Part shown: piece after piece, positions 59,287 to 64,000 of the stretch | How positions within the stretch are numbered: position 1 is the first letter of the stretch | Layout: each line of letters opens with the position of its first letter | DNA from: Roseomonas sp. KE0001 | Lineage (GTDB): Bacteria; Pseudomonadota; Alphaproteobacteria; Acetobacterales; Acetobacteraceae | Assembly: GCF_016107285.1 (NCBI RefSeq) | Contig: NZ_RCVQ01000005.1 | Coordinates: 310,001-374,000 of the forward strand | DNA length: 64,000 nucleotides | Reading direction: 5' to 3' | Notes under the pieces: generated by a model | What the model was told of the DNA's origin: nothing | What the model saw: the letters and a program-made list of their open reading frames with translations, nothing else | Databases searched by the model: none | Position numbers and translations under genes: made by a program

Positions 59287-60188
59287 ACAGCGCCGTGGCC
59301 AACAACCCCACCCTTCTCGCAACGCCCGCCGCGCCGGCCCGCAGCAAGGGCTACTGGGCCGGGGTGATGAAGCGCCTCTCGCGCGATCCGGTGACGCTGG
59401 TCTGCGGCGCCATCCTGCTGCTGATGCTGGCGGCGATCCTGCTCGCCCCCTGGATCGCGCCGCACGACCCCTACCAGACCAGCATGATCCGCCGCCTGAA
59501 GCCGGTCTGGTTCCAGGACGGGCGCTACCCCCTCGGCACCGACGAGCTGGGCCGCGACATGCTGACACGCCTGCTCTATGGCGGCCGGCTCTCCTGGTTC
59601 CTCGGCATCACCCCGGTGATCATCGCCTTCGGCATCGGCGGCCTGCTCGGCATCGTCGCGGGCTTCGCCGGGGGCTGGGTGAACATGCTGATCATGCGCA
59701 CGACCGACGTGTTCTACGCCTTCCCCTCGGTGCTGCTGGCCGTCGCCATCAGCGGCGCGCTGGGGCCGGGCATCTCCAACGCCATGCTGTCGCTGACGCT
59801 GGTCTTCATCCCGCAGATCATCCGCGTCTCCGAGACCACCACCACCGCCGTGCGCAACCTCGACTACGTGGAATCGGCGCGGGCCAGCGGCGCCGGCGCG
59901 CTGACGGTGGTGCGGGTGCATGTCCTGCCCAACGTCCTGGGCCCGATCTTCGTCTATGCCACGAGCCTGATCAGCGTCTCGATGATCCTGGCCTCGGGCC
60001 TCTCCTTCCTCGGCCTCGGCACCCGCCCGCCGGAGGCCGAATGGGGGCTGATGCTGAACACGCTGCGGACCGCGATCTACAGCCAGCCGCTGATCGCCAT
60101 GCTGCCGGGCCTCTGCATCTTCGCCACCAGCATCTGCTTCAACCTGGTCAGCGACGGGCTTCGCTCGGCCATGGACGTGCGTTCCTGA
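59283..60188 (+). CDS. Peptide ABC transporter permease, DppC/OppC type
   Basis: This 301-residue permease has the DppC N-terminal domain (LLLMLAAILLAPWIAPHDPYQTSM), then PLGTDELGRDMLTRLLYGGRLS, a family signature. The coupling loop VESARASGAGALTVVRVHVLPNVLGPI and the C-terminal GLGTRPPEAEWGLMLNTLR follow. It starts within the stop of the first permease, and the binding-protein gene follows after 22 bases. Confidence 0.93.
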   Translation: MNSAVANNPTLLATPAAPARSKGYWAGVMKRLSRDPVTLVCGAILLLMLAAILLAPWIAPHDPYQTSMIRRLKPVWFQDGRYPLGTDELGRDMLTRLLYGGRLSWFLGITPVIIAFGIGGLLGIVAGFAGGWVNMLIMRTTDVFYAFPSVLLAVAISGALGPGISNAMLSLTLVFIPQIIRVSETTTTAVRNLDYVESARASGAGALTVVRVHVLPNVLGPIFVYATSLISVSMILASGLSFLGLGTRPPEAEWGLMLNTLRTAIYSQPLIAMLPGLCIFATSICFNLVSDGLRSAMDVRS

Positions 60189-60210
60189 ACCCCGCCTCCC
60201 GGAGCCGGAC

Positions 60211-61860
60211 ATGACCTTCTCTCTCGACCGCCGCGGCCTGTTCCGCGCTTCCGCCGCCGCTGCCGCCGCCGCCCTGCCGGCCTGGATGGGTCCCGCCGCC
60301 ATCGGCTGGGACCCGGCCCTGGCCCAGGCGCCGGGCGGCCATCTGCGCGTCGGCATGACGGCCTCGGCCGTGCCGCTCTCCAACGGCTGCCCCGACCAGG
60401 GCGGCGAGGGGCAGCGCTTCATGGGCATCACCCTCTACGACCAGCTCGTGATGTGGGATCTCTCGCAGTCCGACAAGGCGGCCACGCTGAAGCCCGGCCT
60501 CGCGACGGAATGGGCCGTCGATCCCGGCGACCCGAAGCGCTGGCTCTTCACCCTGCGGCAGGGCGTGCCGTTCCATGACGGCCATGTGCTGACGGTCGAG
60601 GATCTGGTCTTCACCTTCGACCGCGCCTTCAAGCGCGACGCGCCCTGGTTTGACGCCCGCGCCTCCGCCCAGGTGACGCCCCGCTTCCCGACGCTCGCGC
60701 GCTGGGGCGCCGGGGAGGATGGCCGCTTCTGGCTGGAGACCTCGATCCCCGACAGCACCATCCCCTACGCGCTGACCTGGCTCGGCGTGGTGCACAAGGG
60801 CGCCTGGGAGGCGGCCGGCAGCAACTGGGACAACTACCTGCTGAAGGCGGTGGGCACCGGCCCGTGGAAGCTCACCAGCTTCAGCGTGCGTGAGCGGGCG
60901 GAGCTGGCCCGCTTCGACGAGTACTGGGACAAGGCGCGCGTGGCGAAGTCGGCGCGGCTGACCCTGCTGCCGCTGCCCGAGGCCAATACCCGCGTCGCCG
61001 CGCTGCGCTCCGGACAGGTCGACTTCATCGAGGCGCCGCCGCCGGATGCGCTGGACAGCCTCAGGGCGGCCAACTTCCGGATCATCACCAATGCCTATCC
61101 GCACAACTGGACTTGGCACCTCTCGATGGTCGAGGGCTCGCCGTGGCGCGACATCCGCGTGCGCAAGGCGGCCAACCTGGCGCTGAACCGCGCGGAGCTG
61201 AAGGAACTGCTGGGCGGGCTGATGATCGAGGGCAACGGGCTGGTGCCGCCGGGCAACCCCTGGGCCGGCAACCCGTCCTTCAAGCTGGTCCATGACCTCC
61301 CGCAGGCGCGCAAGCTGATGGGCGAGGCCGGCTTCAGCGCCGCCAACCCGCTGCGCACCCGGATCGGCATCTCCTCCTCGGGCTCCGGCCAGATGCAGCC
61401 GCTGCCCATGAACGAGTACATCCAGCAGGCGCTGAAGGAGGCCTATTTCGACATCAGCTTCGAGGTCTTCGACTGGAACACGCTGATCACCATCTGGCAG
61501 GGCGGCGCCAAGGGCCCCAATGTGCGCGGCTGCACCGGCATCAACTTCTCCTACGCCGCCTTCGACCCCTACAGCGCCTTCATCCGCCTGCTGAAATCGG
61601 ATCTGCACGCGCCGCGCGGCGTCAACTGGGGCTGGTTCAACGATCCCGCCTTCGATGCCCTGTTCACCGAGGTCTACAACACCTTCGACGCGGCGAAGCA
61701 GGACGCGCTGCTGGCCAGGGTCCATGAGAAGATCGTCGACGAGGCGCTGTTCCTCTTCGCCGCGCACGACCTCAATCCCCGGGCGATCAGCCCCAGGGTG
61801 CAGGGCTTCGTGCAGGCGCAGTCCTGGTTCCAGGACCTGACGCCGATCCGCATGGGCTGA
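60211..61860 (+). CDS. Peptide/amide ABC transporter binding protein (SBP_bac_5, DppA-like)
   Basis: This 549-residue periplasmic binding protein has a Tat-like signal peptide (DRRGLFRASAAAAAAALPAW, cleavage after LAQA near residue 48). The SBP_bac_5 core includes LKPGLATEWAVDPGDPKRWLFTLRQGVPFHDG, VRKAANLALNRAEL and the C-terminal IVDEALFLFAAHDLNPRAISP. CCCGGAG precedes ATG 60211. It delivers a peptide or amide to the transporter of this operon. The downstream amidase suggests that the imported compound is an amide or amino-acid amide. A paralogue ends at 63537 on the opposite strand. Confidence 0.92.
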   Translation: MTFSLDRRGLFRASAAAAAAALPAWMGPAAIGWDPALAQAPGGHLRVGMTASAVPLSNGCPDQGGEGQRFMGITLYDQLVMWDLSQSDKAATLKPGLATEWAVDPGDPKRWLFTLRQGVPFHDGHVLTVEDLVFTFDRAFKRDAPWFDARASAQVTPRFPTLARWGAGEDGRFWLETSIPDSTIPYALTWLGVVHKGAWEAAGSNWDNYLLKAVGTGPWKLTSFSVRERAELARFDEYWDKARVAKSARLTLLPLPEANTRVAALRSGQVDFIEAPPPDALDSLRAANFRIITNAYPHNWTWHLSMVEGSPWRDIRVRKAANLALNRAELKELLGGLMIEGNGLVPPGNPWAGNPSFKLVHDLPQARKLMGEAGFSAANPLRTRIGISSSGSGQMQPLPMNEYIQQALKEAYFDISFEVFDWNTLITIWQGGAKGPNVRGCTGINFSYAAFDPYSAFIRLLKSDLHAPRGVNWGWFNDPAFDALFTEVYNTFDAAKQDALLARVHEKIVDEALFLFAAHDLNPRAISPRVQGFVQAQSWFQDLTPIRMG

Positions 61861-61892
61861 TCGCCGCGGCGCCCGACTGGAGAGAACGAACG

Positions 61893-62105
61893 ATGCCTCA
61901 GGATCTGCGTGCCGAGTTCAGGGCCTGCCTCGCGCGGGCCGGGATCAGCGTCCCGCCCGAACGTGAGCCGGCCATGTACGAAGCCTATCTGGCCTATGCC
62001 GAGCTGGCCTCGGTGCTGGACGAGCCCTACCCCTACGCGGCCGAGCCGGCGGCCGTCTTCACGCCGGCGGCGCCGGGCGCCGGGCGGGCGGCGGGGCGGT
62101 CGTGA
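61893..62105 (+). CDS. AtzG-like small amidase partner (DUF4089 type)
   Basis: This 70-residue acidic helical protein sits between the binding protein and the amidase, whose GTG start overlaps its stop (GTGA at 62102). Its pattern (FRACLARAGISVPPERE, then YLAYAELASVLDEPY, then PAAVFTP) resembles AtzG/DUF4089 proteins. Those are GatC-like small subunits that form a complex with AtzE-type amidases and are needed for their stability. I rate the family assignment as likely but not certain from such a short sequence. GGAGAG lies about ten bases before ATG 61893. Confidence 0.75.
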   Translation: MPQDLRAEFRACLARAGISVPPEREPAMYEAYLAYAELASVLDEPYPYAAEPAAVFTPAAPGAGRAAGRS

Positions 62106-63496
62106 GCGCCGCCCTTCCGCCGCCGGTCCCGGGCCTCGCCGAGGCCTCGGCGCGCATCGCCGCCGGTGAATCCCCGACCGCCCTGACCGAGGCGGCGCTG
62201 GCGCGCATCGCCGCGCTCGACGGCAGGCTGCATGCCTTCGTCACCCTGGCCGCGGACCGCGCCCTGGCCGCCGCCCGCCGCGCCGAGGCCGAGATCCGTG
62301 CCGGCCGCCGGCGCGGGCCGCTGCACGGCGTCCCCTTCGCGCTGAAGGACATCTACGACGCCGCCGGCCTGCCCACCACGGCGCATTCCCGGCTGCGCCT
62401 CGGCCATGTGGCCGAGGCCGACAGCGACGCGACCGAGCGGCTCGAGGCGGCCGGCATGGTCCTGCTCGGCAAGCTGTCCACGCATGAGTTCGCCCGCGGC
62501 GGCCCGACCGACGAATTGCCCTGGCCGAACGCGCGCAACCCCTGGAATGTCGAGCACTTCGCCGGCGGGTCCAGCTCCGGCTCCGGCGTGGCCGTCGCCT
62601 CGGGCATGGTGGGGCTGGCCATGGGCAGCGACACCGGCGGGTCGATCCGCCTGCCCGCCGCCTATTGCGGCGTGGTCGGCCTGAAGCCGACCTATGGCCG
62701 GCTCAGCCGCCACGGCGTCGTGCCACTGAGCTTCGGCATGGACCATACCGGCCCGCTGACCCGGACGGTGGAGGACTGCGCCCTGGCCATGCAGGTGCTG
62801 GCCGGGCACGATCCGCGCGACCCGGCCTCGGCCCCGGTGCCGCCCGGCGACTATCTGCGCGAGCTGCGGGCCGGTGTCGCCGGCCTGCGCATCGGCATCG
62901 CCCCGCGCTTCAACGAGGAGGCGCTGCTGGATGCCGAGACCTCGGCGGCGCTATCCGCCGCCGCCGAGCTGCTCGCCCTGCTCGGCGCCGAGATCGTCGA
63001 GGTGAGGCTGCCGCCGCGACGGGTGATGGATGCCTGCCTGCAGGTCATCCTGTTGGCCGAGGGCTTCGCCATCCACCAGCGGGACCTGCGCGAGCGGCCG
63101 CAGGATTATGGCCGTGTGACGCGGGAGCGGCTGATGGTCGGCGCCTTCGTGACCGGGCCGCATTACGTGCAGGCGCAGCGGCTGCGGCGGATGATCGCGG
63201 CGGAGGTCGATGCCGTGCTCGCTGGCTGCGACGCCATCCTCTGCCCCGACATCGCCGCGGCCGCGCCGCGGGTCGATGCGGTGGATGAGGGCCCGTTCCG
63301 CCGGCAGCATCCCCTGACCGGCCCGTTCAACGCGACGGGTCATCCGGCCCTCGCCGTGCCGGCCGGCTTCGCGGCCAATGGCCTGCCCCTTTCGGTGCAG
63401 CTCGTCGGGCGCAACCATGACGAGGCGATGCTGCTGCGCGTTGCCCAGGCCTATGAGCAGGCGGCGGGCTGGATGGAGCGGCGCCCGCCGCTGTGA
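62102..63496 (+). CDS. Amidase-signature hydrolase (AtzE/GatA-like)
   Basis: This 464-residue amidase has the Ser-cisSer-Lys triad: Lys82 in FALKDIYDAAGLPTTA, cis-Ser157 in FAGGSSSGSGVAVA and nucleophile Ser181 in GSDTGGSIRLPAAYCG. The 24-residue spacing of the two serines is as in known enzymes. The late TGPFNATGHPALAVPAGF is also family-typical. GTG 62102 overlaps the small AtzG-like gene, so the two proteins probably assemble co-translationally. It would hydrolyse an amide (biuret-like, carboxybiuret-like or amino-acid amide) taken up by the upstream ABC system. The true GatA of tRNA amidation is less likely without gatB and gatC. Confidence 0.9.
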   Translation: MSAALPPPVPGLAEASARIAAGESPTALTEAALARIAALDGRLHAFVTLAADRALAAARRAEAEIRAGRRRGPLHGVPFALKDIYDAAGLPTTAHSRLRLGHVAEADSDATERLEAAGMVLLGKLSTHEFARGGPTDELPWPNARNPWNVEHFAGGSSSGSGVAVASGMVGLAMGSDTGGSIRLPAAYCGVVGLKPTYGRLSRHGVVPLSFGMDHTGPLTRTVEDCALAMQVLAGHDPRDPASAPVPPGDYLRELRAGVAGLRIGIAPRFNEEALLDAETSAALSAAAELLALLGAEIVEVRLPPRRVMDACLQVILLAEGFAIHQRDLRERPQDYGRVTRERLMVGAFVTGPHYVQAQRLRRMIAAEVDAVLAGCDAILCPDIAAAAPRVDAVDEGPFRRQHPLTGPFNATGHPALAVPAGFAANGLPLSVQLVGRNHDEAMLLRVAQAYEQAAGWMERRPPL

Positions 63497-63504
63497 GCGG
63501 CGGG

Positions 63505-63530
63505 GCCGGGAGGGGCGCGGCCCTCCCGGC
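63505..63530. terminator. Strong hairpin between convergent amidase and binding-protein genes
   Basis: GCCGGGAGGG (63505-63514) pairs perfectly with CCCTCCCGGC (63521-63530) around a 6-base loop. It occupies the 40-base gap between two convergent genes. No U-tract, but the perfect 10-bp GC stem makes a bidirectional terminator likely. Confidence 0.65.
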
Positions 63531-63536
63531 GGCGCC

Positions 63537-64000
63537 TCAGGCCAGCGTCGTCAGGTCCTGGAACCAGTGCTGCGCCTGGGTGTAGCCGGCGACCTTGCGG
63601 GTCATCGCGTGCGGGTTGGTGTCGTGCACGACGAAGACCAGCAACGCCTCGTCCACCACGCGCTGGTGCACCTCGGCCATCAGCCGGTCCTGCTCGGCGG
63701 TGTCGAAGCTGGTCACCGCCTGGTCGATCAGCCGGTCCACCTCCGCGTCGCTGAAGTGGCTCCAGTTCACCCCCGTCGGCGCGACCTGCTTCGAATGGAA
63801 GAAGCGGATCAGCGCGTAGAGCGGGTCGGAGGTGACATAGGCGACATTGTTGGCGGTGACGGCGTTGCGCTTCGCCAGCTCCCCCGCGGCGCCCTGGCGC
63901 CAGCAGGTGTAGAGCACCTCCAGCTCCACCGGCACCAGCTCGATCTCCAGCCCGACCTCGCGCAGCGACTGCTGGCAGTATTCGTTGATCGGCATGGAGA
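63537..64000 (-). CDS. ABC transporter binding protein, SBP_bac_5 type (C-terminal part, start outside window)
   Basis: Only the last 150 or so residues are present, and the frame continues beyond the window end. It aligns by eye with the C-terminus of the binding protein at 60211: INEYCQQSLREVG against MNEYIQQALKEA, GVNWSHFSDAEVD against GVNWGWFNDPAFD, VVDEALLVFVVHDTNPHAMT against IVDEALFLFAAHDLNPRAIS, and QAQHWFQDLT in both. They are clearly paralogues, here convergent and separated by the AtzG/amidase pair. Probably the last gene of a second, similar transporter operon. Confidence 0.85.
   Translation of the reverse strand, partial: SMPINEYCQQSLREVGLEIELVPVELEVLYTCWRQGAAGELAKRNAVTANNVAYVTSDPLYALIRFFHSKQVAPTGVNWSHFSDAEVDRLIDQAVTSFDTAEQDRLMAEVHQRVVDEALLVFVVHDTNPHAMTRKVAGYTQAQHWFQDLTTLA

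Noticed and set aside
1-64000. tRNA or rRNA genes
   Set aside because: I looked in the intergenic gaps for T-arm (GGTTCGAATCC-like) and acceptor patterns and saw none. The gaps are mostly too short. A tRNA scan would confirm.
1-64000. CRISPR arrays, insertion sequences or prophage genes
   Set aside because: No regularly spaced repeats of 25-40 bp, no transposase, integrase or phage structural gene is encoded. The only tandem repeats are the short arrays listed.

Overview
The window is very GC-rich, densely coding bacterial DNA with short intergenic gaps, many ATGA/GTGA start-stop overlaps and numerous ABC transporter binding proteins with twin-arginine-type signal peptides. Gene content and style suggest an alphaproteobacterium, most like the Acetobacteraceae (Roseomonas and relatives). 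That placement is inference: the window has no rRNA, no recognisable tRNA and no standard phylogenetic marker. I see no insertion sequence, prophage or CRISPR array. No gap between genes exceeds 300 bases.

Layout. 1-1750: end of a ribose/monosaccharide-type ABC operon. 1928-4488: a FIST sensory protein coupled to a soluble histidine kinase. 4523-5710: fatty acid desaturase. 5875-13392: purine/ureide degradation block (two PuuE-type deacetylases, an allantoate-amidohydrolase-like M20 enzyme, a four-gene Pot-type ABC transporter, AllA). 13487-15288: cysK and cysE, convergent. 15520-18748: nitronate monooxygenase-like protein, ModD, LuxR-type regulator. 18752-24484 (minus strand): GntR regulator, IlvD/Edd-type dehydratase, MFS exporter and zwf. 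24743-28637: Asp/Asn hydroxylase-like protein, 2-hydroxyacid dehydrogenase, small unknown protein, AMP nucleosidase. 28684-34117 (minus): TetR regulator, YhaO/SbcD-like nuclease, YhaN/SbcC-like ATPase, divergent from an isovaleryl-CoA-type dehydrogenase (34215-35396). 35526-38435: SDR oxidoreductase and M3 peptidase. 38501-45133: three-subunit flavin/[2Fe-2S] dehydrogenase (minus) divergent from an arylmalonate-decarboxylase-like protein and a hydantoinase, followed by a lone Tat-type binding protein. 45189-47755: SWIB protein, amidohydrolase, flavin reductase. 47834-51677: modABC, a signal-less ModA-like protein and a ModE-type HTH protein. 51756-56109: free methionine-R-sulfoxide reductase, AbgB-like amidohydrolase, DUF4403 protein, RraA-like protein. 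56299-63496: peptide-type ABC operon ending in an AtzG-like small protein and an amidase. 63537-64000: end of a paralogous binding protein.

How the genes fit together. The main theme is scavenging nitrogen from ureides, hydantoins, amides and peptides. Four sites with the -24/-12 (sigma-54) architecture, all GG-N10-GC with strong flanking matches, lie directly upstream of the allantoate amidohydrolase, the Pot-type transporter, the decarboxylase/hydantoinase operon and the peptide ABC/amidase operon. A weaker fifth site faces the first deacetylase. This suggests one nitrogen-responsive regulon spread over some 50 kb, and is the observation I consider most worth testing. A second theme is molybdate uptake (modABC, ModE-like, and modD about 30 kb away). 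A third is local regulators with clear inverted-repeat operators (TetR at 34155-34172; a 23-nt repeat at 43821-43843; GntR near 24521).

Functions come from motif and family recognition by eye. Start codons were chosen from Shine-Dalgarno spacing and overlap, and alternatives are stated where they matter.
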